The notes: generated by a model not told the origin, from the sequence alone. Positions 8,320-16,852 are shown, counted from the first letter of the stretch. The stretch is DNA of 64,000 nucleotides from Algibacter_G agarivorans (GCF_039543245.1 NZ_BAABJJ010000030.1:62001-126000); one strand, 5' to 3'. A program made the numbers and translations.

Positions 8320-11300
8320 TTGAAGCATCCATTGCAACATATTAACATTGAATATTTTACTACACAAAGTAAAGTGTCTGTCCCTGAAATTAAGTTAAGC
8401 TATCAGGTTTTTGGTAAATCGCTAGGAAGTGCGCCTATTGTTTTGGTAAACCATGCTCTTACAGGTAATAGTAATGTTGCAGGAAAAGATGGTTGGTGGG
8501 AAGATTTGGTAGGCAACAACAAAGTAATTGATACTAAGCTTTATACTGTTTTAGCTTTCAATATCCCAGGTAATGGTTTTGATGGATTTGTAATTGATAA
8601 CTACAAAGATTTTGTTGCTAGAGATATTGCCAATTTGTTTTTAATTGGTTTAAAAGCCTTAAAAATAGAAAAGTTATTTGCTGCTATTGGAGGCTCATTA
8701 GGTGGAGGCATTGCATGGGAAATGGCCGTTTTAAAACCAGATTTTACAGCCCATTTAATAGTGGTTGCAACCGACTGGAAATCTACCGATTGGTTGATTG
8801 CCAATTGTCAAATTCAAGAGCAGTTTTTATTAAATTCTAAGCATCCAGTACATGATGCCAGAATGCACGCTATGTTATGTTACAGAACACCAGAATCTTT
8901 TAAAGAGCGTTTTCAGCGTTCTAAAAATGAGGATTTAGAGATTTTTAATGTGGAAAGTTGGTTGCTGCATCACGGTAAAAAGTTGCAAGAACGTTTTCAG
9001 TTGTCGGCTTACAAATTGATGAATCAGCTTTTAAAAACCATTGATGTAACAAAAAATCGAAAAGCAGATTTAAATGTTCTAGAAAATATTGAAGCTAATA
9101 TTCATATTGTAGGTGTCGATTCTGATTTGTTTTTTACTGCGGAAGAAAACAGGCAGACACATAAACAATTAGCGGTAACACATGCGAATGTAACTTACAA
9201 CGAAATTAATTCGGTACATGGGCATGACGCATTTTTAATGGAGTACGAGCAGTTGGAAAAAATTATAGAAGGCATTTTTGTGCCAGATTCTAAAAAGAGA
9301 AAAATGAAAGTATTAAAGTTTGGAGGGAAGTCTTTAGCCAATGGAGAAGGGTTGAATAAAGTGATTTCAATCATTGAAAATAAAGTGCAGGCAGGCGAGA
9401 AAATTACAGTAGTAGTTTCAGCACGCGGTAATGCAACTGATGAACTTGATGCTATTTTAAACATGTCTCATAAAGGGGTGGATTATAAGGCGCAGTTAGA
9501 AGCCTTTAAAGATTATCAAAGAGAGCCGCTTAAAACGATTGATTTTTCAGAAGAATTTTCAATTTTAGATAAGCTGTTTGAAGGGGTTAGTTTATTACGT
9601 GATTACAGTAAGAAAACCAAAGATGAAATTTTGGCGCAAGGCGAATTATTGTCTGTTAAAATGGTTTCAGAATTACTGAATCAAAAGCAAATTAAAGCGC
9701 AAGCTACGGATGCTAGGCAACTCATTAAAACCGATGGCGTATTTGGTAATGCACAACCTATTTCGCAAGTTTCTAAAGACAATATCAAACAATATTTCAA
9801 ACAGAATAATAGTGATACCATAAATGTCGTTACAGGTTTTATTGCATCAAATTCTAATAATGAAACAACAACGTTAGGTAGAAATGGAAGCAATTATACG
9901 GCTGCATTGTTGGCTAATTATTTAGATGCGGAAGAGTTGCAAAATTATACGCATGTTAGCGGTATTTATACCGCAAACCCAGATTTGGTTGAGGATGCGC
10001 AAAAAATTAGAGAATTATCATTTAGCGAAGCTAATGAATTAGCCAATTTTGGAACCACCGTTTTACACGCAAAAACCATTATCCCTTTAGTAGAAAAAAA
10101 CATTAACCTTCGTATTTTAAATACCTTTAATTCAGATGATGAAGGCACATTAATTACGGCAAAACCAAGTTCAAAAGAAGTGACCTCGTTATCCGTTTTA
10201 GATAATGTAGCGTTATTGAATTTAGAAGGGCGAGGGTTATTAGGAAAAATAGGTGTAGACGCAAGAATTTTTAGAGCACTAAGCGACCATGGAATAAGTG
10301 TAAGCATTATTTCCCAAGGCTCATCAGAGCGAGGTATAGGATTAATTATTGATGCCGATCAAGCAACTCAAGCGGTTATTGCTTTAGAGCGTGAGTTTGA
10401 AAGTGATTTTTACTCGCAGGACGTTAATAAAATTGCAGTGGTTGATGATGTTGCAGTCATATCGATTATTGGTATTGAATTGAGTTCATTTCATAAACCA
10501 TTTAATGCGCTTATAAAAAATCAAATAACGCCGTTGTTGTTCAATAATACAGTAACAGGTAGAAACGTGAGTTTAGTAGTTAAAAAGAGTCAGCTTCATA
10601 AAGCAATGAATGTGATTCATGGCGAGGTTTTTGGAATTTCCAAAAAAATAAACATCGCTATTTTTGGTCACGGCGGTGTTGGTAGCGCTTTGATTAATCA
10701 AATTTTAAAATCGAAAAACGATATTGAAAAACGAAAAGGGGTTAATCTTAATGTATTCGCCATAGCCAATTCTAAACAATTGCTTTTAAGCAAAAAAGGA
10801 GCGGGTACAAATTGGGAAGATGCTATAAAAACAGCTTCAAAGGAAAGTTCAATTGAAGATGTTATTGCTTTCGCGAAAGCGCATCATTTAGAAAATTTAA
10901 TTGCCGTTGATAATACAGCGAGTTCAAGTTTCTATCAAAACTATGTGCCGTTAGTTGAAGCAGGATTTGATTTAGTGTCGTCAAACAAAGTAGCCAATAC
11001 CGTGTCGCATGATTTTTATAAAGAGTTGCGCGTTCAATTAAAAGAAAATAATAAGCAATATTTGTATGAAACAACGGTTGGTGCAGGGTTACCATTAATC
11101 GATACCATTAAATTATTGCACGAGTCTGGTGAGAATATCACAAGAATCCGTGGGGTGTTTTCAGGTACGTTGAGTTATTTGTTCAATAGTTTTTCAATTG
11201 AAAATAAACCGTTTAGCGACATTATTCAAGAAACTATTGATAAAGGGTTTACAGAACCAGATCCAAGAGAGGATTTTTCAGGAAATGATGTGGCAAGAAA

Positions 11301-11721
11301 GCTGTTAATTCTTGCTAGAGAGTTAGATTTGCAAAATGAATTTGAAGATGTTTCAGTTCAAAATTTAATTCCTGAAGCCTATCAAAATATTTCTGTGGAT
11401 GAGTTCTTAAAACAGTTATATGTTTTAGATAACCAATATCAGAAAATAAAAGATGACCAAAAAGAGGGACATGTTTTAAGATATGTAGGAGATTTATCGG
11501 GTGATTTATCACAAGACAAAGGGAATTTAGAAGTTAAATTAGTATCCATTCCAGAAGATAGTACCTTAGGACATGTAAAAGGTTCTGATGCTATTTTCGA
11601 AATATTTACAGAAAGTTATGGCGAACAGCCAATAGTAATCCAAGGCGCAGGCGCAGGAGCAGAAGTGACAGCACGTGGTGTTTTTGGTGATATTTTGAGG
11701 TTGTCTAAGCATATCAATTAA
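8320..11721 (+). CDS. thrA: MetX-like acyltransferase fused to aspartokinase-homoserine dehydrogenase
   Basis: One 1133-residue frame joins three enzymes. Residues 1-325 are a homoserine O-acetyltransferase-like alpha/beta-hydrolase with NHALTGNSN, nucleophile Ser126 in GGSLGGG, Asp269 in VDSDLFF and His302 in VHGHDAF. Residues 329-610 are aspartokinase (KFGGKSLANGEG). About 620-775 is the ACT regulatory region. From about 777 to the end is homoserine dehydrogenase (GHGGVGSAL, then VGAGLPLIDT and FSGTLSYLFNSF). It starts at TTG; there is no ATG near the N-terminus. Met329 (ATG at 9304) is exactly where a free aspartokinase would begin. The enzyme would take aspartate to homoserine (with Asd encoded elsewhere) and then to O-acetylhomoserine for MetY. 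Confidence 0.88.
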   Translation: MKHPLQHINIEYFTTQSKVSVPEIKLSYQVFGKSLGSAPIVLVNHALTGNSNVAGKDGWWEDLVGNNKVIDTKLYTVLAFNIPGNGFDGFVIDNYKDFVARDIANLFLIGLKALKIEKLFAAIGGSLGGGIAWEMAVLKPDFTAHLIVVATDWKSTDWLIANCQIQEQFLLNSKHPVHDARMHAMLCYRTPESFKERFQRSKNEDLEIFNVESWLLHHGKKLQERFQLSAYKLMNQLLKTIDVTKNRKADLNVLENIEANIHIVGVDSDLFFTAEENRQTHKQLAVTHANVTYNEINSVHGHDAFLMEYEQLEKIIEGIFVPDSKKRKMKVLKFGGKSLANGEGLNKVISIIENKVQAGEKITVVVSARGNATDELDAILNMSHKGVDYKAQLEAFKDYQREPLKTIDFSEEFSILDKLFEGVSLLRDYSKKTKDEILAQGELLSVKMVSELLNQKQIKAQATDARQLIKTDGVFGNAQPISQVSKDNIKQYFKQNNSDTINVVTGFIASNSNNETTTLGRNGSNYTAALLANYLDAEELQNYTHVSGIYTANPDLVEDAQKIRELSFSEANELANFGTTVLHAKTIIPLVEKNINLRILNTFNSDDEGTLITAKPSSKEVTSLSVLDNVALLNLEGRGLLGKIGVDARIFRALSDHGISVSIISQGSSERGIGLIIDADQATQAVIALEREFESDFYSQDVNKIAVVDDVAVISIIGIELSSFHKPFNALIKNQITPLLFNNTVTGRNVSLVVKKSQLHKAMNVIHGEVFGISKKINIAIFGHGGVGSALINQILKSKNDIEKRKGVNLNVFAIANSKQLLLSKKGAGTNWEDAIKTASKESSIEDVIAFAKAHHLENLIAVDNTASSSFYQNYVPLVEAGFDLVSSNKVANTVSHDFYKELRVQLKENNKQYLYETTVGAGLPLIDTIKLLHESGENITRIRGVFSGTLSYLFNSFSIENKPFSDIIQETIDKGFTEPDPREDFSGNDVARKLLILARELDLQNEFEDVSVQNLIPEAYQNISVDEFLKQLYVLDNQYQKIKDDQKEGHVLRYVGDLSGDLSQDKGNLEVKLVSIPEDSTLGHVKGSDAIFEIFTESYGEQPIVIQGAGAGAEVTARGVFGDILRLSKHIN

Positions 11722-11727
11722 ATTTTC

Positions 11728-11747
11728 ATTCCCGAGAAGGCGGGAAT
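11728..11747. repeat. dispersed palindrome ATTCCCG-n6-CGGGAAT
   Basis: Seven-base perfect arms enclose six bases. The reverse complement matches the element at 27709-27728 at 19 of 20 positions. It sits directly after the thrA fusion gene. Confidence 0.75.
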
Positions 11748-11773
11748 CTGTAATATTTCTGAATGTTATATCT

Positions 11774-11856
11774 CCTGTAAGGTTTCAAAAACCTTTTAGG
11801 TATAGTAGAAAAAACAAACTATTAAGACCTACAAGGTTTTCAAAACCTCACAGGTC
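11774..11856. repeat. two dispersed palindromes of the CCTACAAGGTTTT family
   Basis: Two degenerate copies lie side by side, at 11774-11801 and 11826-11856. Each is an inverted repeat built on CCTACAAGGTTTT and AAAACCTTGTAGG. Further copies lie at 15489-15513 (half copy) and 21509-21535. All are intergenic. Confidence 0.7.
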
Positions 11857-11869
11857 AAATCACATAAAG

Positions 11870-13036
11870 ATGAGCAAAAAACAATTCGAAACAGAAGCCA
11901 TTCGTACCCAATTAGAACGTACTGAATCTTTAGAACATACAAGCCCATTATACTTAACGTCAAGTTTTGTGTTTGAAGATGCTGAAGATATGCGTGCGTC
12001 GTTCACAGAAGAAAAAGAACGTAATATTTATAGCCGTTTCACAAACCCTAATACCACAGAGTTTGTAGATAAGGTTTGTAAAATGGAAGGTGCAGAGGCT
12101 GGATATGCTTTTGCAACGGGGATGTCTGCTATTTTTTCAACCTTTGCAGCTTTATTAGAAAGTGGAGATCATATAGTTTCAGCACGTTCCGTATTTGGTT
12201 CAACACATACTATGTTTACTAAGTATTTACCAAAATGGAATATTGAGACTAGTTATTTCAATATTAATGAACCGGAAACTATTGAAAGTTTCATCACTCC
12301 AAAAACAAAAATATTATATGCAGAATCGCCAACAAACCCAGCGATTGATATTATAGATTTAGAGTTGTTAGGAGATATTGCCAAAAAGTATAACTTAATT
12401 TTAATCATTGATAACTGTTTTGCAACACCATATTTGCAACAACCTATAAAGTATGGTGCGCATTTGGTCATTCATTCTGCAACTAAATTAATGGATGGTC
12501 AGGGTCGTGTTTTAGGCGGTGTAACCGTTGGTAATGCCGATTTAATTCGTGAAATTTATTTATTTGCTAGGAATACAGGGCCTGCATTATCACCATTTAA
12601 TGCATGGACCTTATCAAAAAGTTTAGAAACACTTGCTGTTAGAGTAGACAGGCATTGCGAGAATGCATTAAAAGTAGCTGAATTTTTAGAAAATCACCCA
12701 AAAGTGAATTGGGTAAAATACCCGTTTTTAAAATCGCATCCACAATATGAAGTTGCTAAAAAGCAAATGAAACTTGGAGGTAATATTGTTGCTTTTGAGG
12801 TTAAAGGTGGTATTGAGTCAGGGCGAAGTTTTTTAAATGCCATAAAAATGTGTTCGTTATCTGCAAATTTAGGAGATACTAGAACTATTGTAACACATCC
12901 GGCATCAACAACACACCATAGTTTAGGAGAAGAAAGCAGACTAGCAGTTAATATTACAGATGGTTTGGTTAGAGTTTCTGTTGGTTTGGAGCATGTAGAT
13001 GATGTTATCCAGGATTTGAAGCAAGCTTTAAATTAA
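11870..13036 (+). CDS. metZ: O-succinyl/O-acetylhomoserine sulfhydrylase-like PLP enzyme
   Basis: A protein of 388 residues in the Cys/Met-metabolism PLP family. The PLP Lys is Lys206 in HSATKLMDGQGR, with YSRFTNPNT, FATGMSAIF and DNCFATPYLQ as the other family blocks. Length and sequence look more like MetZ (O-succinylhomoserine sulfhydrylase) than cystathionine gamma-synthase or MetY. Because the only acyltransferase visible is MetX-like, the substrate could be O-acetylhomoserine instead. It is separated from thrA by a repeat-filled gap of 148 bases and followed after 13 bases by an Rrf2 regulator gene. Confidence 0.82.
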   Translation: MSKKQFETEAIRTQLERTESLEHTSPLYLTSSFVFEDAEDMRASFTEEKERNIYSRFTNPNTTEFVDKVCKMEGAEAGYAFATGMSAIFSTFAALLESGDHIVSARSVFGSTHTMFTKYLPKWNIETSYFNINEPETIESFITPKTKILYAESPTNPAIDIIDLELLGDIAKKYNLILIIDNCFATPYLQQPIKYGAHLVIHSATKLMDGQGRVLGGVTVGNADLIREIYLFARNTGPALSPFNAWTLSKSLETLAVRVDRHCENALKVAEFLENHPKVNWVKYPFLKSHPQYEVAKKQMKLGGNIVAFEVKGGIESGRSFLNAIKMCSLSANLGDTRTIVTHPASTTHHSLGEESRLAVNITDGLVRVSVGLEHVDDVIQDLKQALN

Positions 13037-13045
13037 GTATATTCG
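13015..13045 (+). promoter_or_regulatory. candidate internal promoter for the Rrf2 gene
   Basis: TTTG at 13015-13018 lies inside the end of metZ. After exactly 19 bases comes TATATTCG at 13038-13045, one base off TAnnTTTG. The ATG is at 13050, so the transcript would be leaderless. Confidence 0.5.
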
Positions 13046-13049
13046 CAAT

Positions 13050-13469
13050 ATGCTATCCAAAAAAACAAAATACGGACTAAAAGCACTCACTTATATTGCA
13101 AGAAGCGAAGGCGATATGCCTGTTCAAGTTGCTGTAATAGCTAAGAGTGAACAAATTCCTCAGAAGTTTTTAGAGAGCATTCTTCTAACCTTAAGGAAAT
13201 CTGGAATTTTAGGTTCAAAAAAAGGAAAGCATGGCGGTTATTATTTACGACATGAACCTTCAGAAATTAAAATGACCGATGTGATGCGTGTTTTGGAAGG
13301 CCCCATTGCCATGGTGCCTTGTGTTAGTTTAAATTATTATGAGAAATGTGACGATTGCCCAGATGAGCATCTGTGTAGTGTCAATAAACTCATGTTGCAA
13401 GTTCGTGATAGTACACTTAAAGTGTTTAGAAATACGACTTTAGCAGATTTATCTAGTACTAACGAATAA
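13050..13469 (+). CDS. Rrf2-family transcriptional regulator with four-cysteine cluster
   Basis: A 139-residue regulator. Residues 1-80 form the winged helix (LSKKTKYGLKALTYIARSEG start, then the wing KKGKHGGYYL). The C-terminal part carries Cys91, Cys100, Cys103 and Cys109 in PCVSLNYYEKCDDCPDEHLC. IscR and NsrR ligate an iron-sulfur cluster with three cysteines in this region, whereas the cysteine-metabolism regulator CymR has none. The pattern here therefore supports redox, iron-sulfur or NO sensing. It lies between metZ and the sulfate-reduction operon, so it is the natural candidate regulator of the genes after it. A near-palindrome by the downstream promoter may be its site (inference). 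Confidence 0.85.
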   Translation: MLSKKTKYGLKALTYIARSEGDMPVQVAVIAKSEQIPQKFLESILLTLRKSGILGSKKGKHGGYYLRHEPSEIKMTDVMRVLEGPIAMVPCVSLNYYEKCDDCPDEHLCSVNKLMLQVRDSTLKVFRNTTLADLSSTNE

Positions 13470-13557
13470 AGAATTCCCAAAATATTTCCAATTTTAAAAT
13501 AATTTTCTGCACTTAATCCTTAAAATATTTCATTATTCTAAAAAATGGTTAATACTA

Positions 13558-13587
13558 TTTGTAGTGTAAAAAAAAGTGTTATTTTTG
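13558..13587 (+). promoter_or_regulatory. promoter of the sulfate-assimilation operon
   Basis: TTTG at 13558-13561 and TATTTTTG at 13580-13587 match the Bacteroidota consensus with 18-base spacing. This is one of the best-formed promoters in the window. Confidence 0.7.
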
Positions 13588-13591
13588 CATT

Positions 13592-13610
13592 CCCTACTAA
13601 ATTGATAGGG
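13592..13610. promoter_or_regulatory. imperfect palindrome just after the cys promoter, possible operator
   Basis: CCCTA and TAGGG flank an AT-rich centre (CCCTACTAAATTGATAGGG). It begins about five bases after the -7 element, so a bound protein would block initiation. The Rrf2 regulator encoded just upstream is the obvious candidate ligand, but this is inference; I found no second copy in the window. Confidence 0.35.
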
Positions 13611-13630
13611 TTAATATAATTCAACGACAA

Positions 13631-13888
13631 ATGATTGGACAAATGTTATTAAAAGGAAAAGAGAAAACAACATATAAAGAAGATAGTACGAAGGAAAAAC
13701 CGCTAAGAAGTGTAGTGAAATCACTTAGTTGGAGAACTATCGGTACGCTTGATACAATATTGATTTCTTGGTTAATAACAGGGAAATTAGATTTAGCATT
13801 TTCAATTGGTGGTATTGAATTAGTTACCAAAATGGTATTATACTTTTTCCATGAAAGAGTTTGGAATTCTATTAAATGGGGAAAATAA
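13631..13888 (+). CDS. DUF2061 family small membrane-associated protein
   Basis: A protein of 85 residues. The N-terminal 25 residues are charged, followed by the DUF2061 core from about residue 28: SVVKSLSWRTIGTLDTILIS, a hydrophobic segment around LISWLITG, GIELVTKMVLYFFHERVW and a short basic tail. The family has no established biochemical role. It is the first gene of the sulfate-reduction operon, 10 bases before cysH, so a role in that pathway (for example at the membrane) is suggested only by position. An in-frame ATG at 13643 is an alternative start. Confidence 0.8.
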   Translation: MIGQMLLKGKEKTTYKEDSTKEKPLRSVVKSLSWRTIGTLDTILISWLITGKLDLAFSIGGIELVTKMVLYFFHERVWNSIKWGK

Positions 13889-13898
13889 ATAGATAAAA

Positions 13899-14519
13899 AT
13901 GTTTACAGAAAATCAAATAAAGGAATTAAACGAAGCATTAAAAGAGGCTTCACCTGCTGACATTATAAAAAAAGCATTCGAGCTTAATAATAAAGCAGTT
14001 GTTACTACCAACTTCAGACCTTATGAAGCAGCTATTTTGCATGCAGTTAATAAAGTAGAAGCTAACATTCCTGTAGTTTGGTGTGATACAGGTTACAATA
14101 CGCCGCAAACATACAAGCATGCAGAGCAAGTTATAAAAGATTTAAACTTAAATGTGTCTTTGTATGTGCCAAAACAAACAGCATCTCATAGAGATGTGGT
14201 TATGGGAATTCCAAGTATAGATGCTCCTGAACATGCTTTATTTACAGAACAAGTAAAGTTGGAGCCTTTCAAACGCGCTATGGATGAGCACAATCCAAGC
14301 GTATGGTTTACAAACTTGCGTCAAGGGCAAACCGCATTCAGAAATAGCATCGGAATTTTTAGTGTAAGTAAAGCTGGTGTTTTAAAAGTGAGTCCATTCT
14401 ACTATTGGTCTGATGAAAAATTAGATACGTATTTAGAAGAGAATAACTTACCAAACGAGTTTAAATATTTCGATCCAACAAAAGCATTAGAAAATAGAGA
14501 GTGTGGTTTACACGCTTAA
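13899..14519 (+). CDS. cysH: (P)APS reductase, CysH family, without iron-sulfur cysteines
   Basis: Reduces activated sulfate to sulfite using thioredoxin. The C-terminal ECGLH motif carries the catalytic Cys202, and VWCDTGYN and FTNLRQGQTAFR are the substrate-binding blocks. At 206 residues it is shorter than usual and has only two cysteines, Cys62 near the PP-loop core and Cys202. It therefore lacks the paired cysteines that hold the 4Fe-4S cluster of bacterial APS reductases. Cluster-free members usually use PAPS, yet no APS kinase (cysC) is visible nearby. Which nucleotide it uses is therefore open. The next gene, cysD, starts 10 bases after its stop. Confidence 0.88.
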   Translation: MFTENQIKELNEALKEASPADIIKKAFELNNKAVVTTNFRPYEAAILHAVNKVEANIPVVWCDTGYNTPQTYKHAEQVIKDLNLNVSLYVPKQTASHRDVVMGIPSIDAPEHALFTEQVKLEPFKRAMDEHNPSVWFTNLRQGQTAFRNSIGIFSVSKAGVLKVSPFYYWSDEKLDTYLEENNLPNEFKYFDPTKALENRECGLHA

Positions 14520-14529
14520 AAATAAGATT

Positions 14530-15435
14530 ATGAAGAAAGACACATCAAATATCAATTCATTAGAAAACGAAGCGATATACATCATGAGAGAAGTAGCAGC
14601 ACAGTTTGAAAAACCAGTGTTGTTGTTTTCAGGAGGAAAAGATTCTATTACTTTGGTTAGATTAGCTGTTAAAGCATTCTATCCAGCAAAAGTGCCATTT
14701 CCTTTAATGCATATTGATACAGGGCATAACTTCCCAGAAACGATTGAATTTAGAGACCGTTTATGTAAAGAATTAGGTTTGGAATTAATCGTTAGAAACG
14801 TACAAGACTCTATTGATGAAGGTAAAGTTAAGGAAGAGTCTGGACGCTATGCAAGTAGAAATATGTTGCAAACCACAACACTTTTAGATGCTTTAGAAGA
14901 GTTTAAGTTTGATGCTGCAATTGGTGGCGCTCGTCGTGATGAAGAAAAAGCAAGAGCAAAAGAGCGTATTTTTTCTGTTCGTGATGATTTTGGTCAATGG
15001 GATGAAAAAAACCAGCGTCCAGAATTGTTTGATATGTTGAATGGTGATATAGACCATGGTCAAAATGTTCGTGTATTCCCCATTTCAAACTGGACAGAAT
15101 TAGATGTTTGGTCTTATATAGAAAAAGAGAATATTGAAATTCCATCAATTTATTTCGCGCATAAACGTAAAGTCTTTTTAAGAGATGGCATGATTTGGTC
15201 TGCTGAAGATGAAGTGGTTTATAGAGATGATAACGAAGAAGTCTTAGAAAAAATGGTGCGTTTTAGAACCGTAGGCGATATGAGTTGTACGGCAGCAGTA
15301 TTATCAGACGCCGTATCTATTTCTAAAGTAGTAGAAGAGATTAGAGATTCAACTATTTCAGAGCGTGGTGCACGTATAGACGATAAACGTTCAGAAGCTG
15401 CGATGGAGAAACGTAAACAACAAGGATATTTCTAA
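14530..15435 (+). CDS. cysD: sulfate adenylyltransferase subunit 2
   Basis: The catalytic ATP-sulfurylase subunit, which makes adenylyl sulfate from ATP and sulfate in complex with CysN. The start is taken at the ATG at 14530 (MKKDTSN), giving 301 residues, the usual length; an in-frame ATG at 14503 would overlap cysH. The PP-loop SGGKDS lies at residues 34-39, followed by HIDTGHNFPET, and IGGARRDEEKARAKER and the C-terminal RKQQGYF are typical of CysD. The downstream 159 bases before cysN hold repeats only. Confidence 0.95.
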   Translation: MKKDTSNINSLENEAIYIMREVAAQFEKPVLLFSGGKDSITLVRLAVKAFYPAKVPFPLMHIDTGHNFPETIEFRDRLCKELGLELIVRNVQDSIDEGKVKEESGRYASRNMLQTTTLLDALEEFKFDAAIGGARRDEEKARAKERIFSVRDDFGQWDEKNQRPELFDMLNGDIDHGQNVRVFPISNWTELDVWSYIEKENIEIPSIYFAHKRKVFLRDGMIWSAEDEVVYRDDNEEVLEKMVRFRTVGDMSCTAAVLSDAVSISKVVEEIRDSTISERGARIDDKRSEAAMEKRKQQGYF

Positions 15436-15465
15436 GCCCCCCTAGCCCCCAAAAGGGGGAACTAG
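15436..15465. repeat. C/G-rich hairpin repeat (CCCCC-AAAA-GGGGG)
   Basis: It starts on the base after the cysD stop codon. GCCCCCCTAGCCCCC, AAAA, then GGGGGAAC gives a perfect 5-bp core hairpin. It resembles, in reverse orientation, the GTTCCCCTC...GGAGGGG..TAGG element in the composite repeats at 27391 and 55277. Confidence 0.7.
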
Positions 15466-15488
15466 CAAGTTTGCGGAAACTAAATTCT

Positions 15489-15513
15489 GCGAGGTTTTAA
15501 AAACTTTGTAGGT
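15489..15513. repeat. degenerate copy of the CCTACAAGGTTTT palindrome family
   Basis: GAGGTTTTAAAAACTTTGTAGGT is a decayed copy of the palindrome found intact near 21509. It lies in the cysD-cysN gap. Confidence 0.5.
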
Positions 15514-15549
15514 ATGATAAGAAAAAGAGTAAAACAATTTTAAAATATA

Positions 15550-15592
15550 ACCCGTAAAGAACTCCCTCTCCTTTGGAGAGGGTTGGGGAGAG
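15550..15592 (+). repeat. CCCTCTCC-TTT-GGAGAGGG repeat abutting the cysN start
   Basis: ACCCGTAA, then the palindrome CCCTCTCCTTTGGAGAGGG, then TTGGGGAGAGG, ending two bases before the cysN ATG. The same 40-base unit lies directly before tyrA at 54379. Its purine-rich end is the only Shine-Dalgarno-like sequence available to cysN. Confidence 0.8.
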
Positions 15593-15594
15593 GA

Positions 15595-16842
15595 ATGGAA
15601 GTATTAAAAATAGCAACAGCAGGAAGTGTAGATGATGGGAAAAGTACGTTGATAGGGCGTATTCTTTACGATACAAAATCATTAACTACAGATAAGTTAG
15701 AAGCGATAGAAAAAACAAGTAAGCAACGTGGTTATGATTATTTGGATTTTTCATTAGCAACAGATGGTTTGGTTGCTGAAAGAGAACAAGGAATTACCAT
15801 TGATGTCGCTCATATCTATTTTTCAACTAAAAAGAAAAGTTACATTATAGCTGATACTCCAGGTCACGTAGAATATACACGTAACATGGTTACGGGAGCG
15901 TCAACTTCTCAAGCATCTATCATTTTAATTGATGCTAGAAAAGGTGTGATTGAGCAAACCAATCGTCACTTCTTCATCAATAATTTATTGAGGATTAAAG
16001 ATGTTGTGGTTGCCATTAACAAAATGGACTTGGTTGATTATTCAGAAGAAGTTTATAACAAAATTAAAGCTGATTTTTCTGAATTGATGAGCAAAAGAGA
16101 TTATCAAGACCAAAAAATCACATTCATTCCAGTTAGTGCTTTAAAAGGTGATAACGTTGTTAATAAAACGGATAAGATGTCTTGGTATAAAGGTGAAGCT
16201 TTATTAGAACATTTAGAGCAATTGGATAAAGCTGATATTTTTAATGCGGGTACACCACGTTTTCCAGTTCAGTATGTTATTCGTCCAAAAACTGAAGATT
16301 TTCATGATTATAGAGGCTATGCAGGAAAAGTGTATGGTGGCGATTTAAGTGTAGGAGATGATATTATTGTATTACCATCAAAAACAAGATCAAAAATTAA
16401 GGATATTTATTTCTATGATGAAAAGTATGAAACGGCTTCAAGACGTTCATCGGTAACCATTACTTTAGAAAACGATATTAATGTAAGTCGTGGCGATATG
16501 ATTGTTAAAGAAAACGATTTGCCAACTATAGATAAACAATTTACTGCTAATGTGTGTTGGATGGATTCAGATCAATTAACTGCTGGAGGAAAGTACATCG
16601 TGCAGCATGGTATTAATAAAGTATTGGCAAAAGTAGATAGAATTAATCATAAAATTAATCCAGATTATTCAGGTTTTGAAAAGGACGTAACTGGTTTAAA
16701 AATCAATGATATTGCTTCAGTAACATTCAAGTTAAATAAACCTATTTTTTACGATCAGTTTAAAAATCATAGAACAAATGGTTCTTTCATTTTGATTGAT
16801 CCACAATCAAATAATACGGTTGGAGCAGGTTTTATTCAATAA
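15595..16842 (+). CDS. cysN: sulfate adenylyltransferase subunit 1 (GTPase)
   Basis: The GTP-hydrolysing regulatory subunit of ATP sulfurylase, an EF-Tu-like GTPase. The P-loop GSVDDGKST lies at residues 10-18, then GITID (switch I), ADTPGHVEYT (G3) and INKMDL (G4). The ATG at 15595 gives 415 residues; the frame is also open from a TTG at 15583 inside a repeat, which I reject. It ends after the EF-Tu-like beta-barrels with no APS-kinase (CysC) domain, unlike NodQ-type fusions. The sulfite reductase gene starts 10 bases after its stop. Confidence 0.95.
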   Translation: MEVLKIATAGSVDDGKSTLIGRILYDTKSLTTDKLEAIEKTSKQRGYDYLDFSLATDGLVAEREQGITIDVAHIYFSTKKKSYIIADTPGHVEYTRNMVTGASTSQASIILIDARKGVIEQTNRHFFINNLLRIKDVVVAINKMDLVDYSEEVYNKIKADFSELMSKRDYQDQKITFIPVSALKGDNVVNKTDKMSWYKGEALLEHLEQLDKADIFNAGTPRFPVQYVIRPKTEDFHDYRGYAGKVYGGDLSVGDDIIVLPSKTRSKIKDIYFYDEKYETASRRSSVTITLENDINVSRGDMIVKENDLPTIDKQFTANVCWMDSDQLTAGGKYIVQHGINKVLAKVDRINHKINPDYSGFEKDVTGLKINDIASVTFKLNKPIFYDQFKNHRTNGSFILIDPQSNNTVGAGFIQ

Positions 16843-16852
16843 AAAGAAGAAG

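Noticed and set aside
14503..14529. An upstream start for cysD overlapping cysH
   Set aside because: It adds nine non-homologous residues; the ATG at 14530 gives the normal CysD N-terminus.
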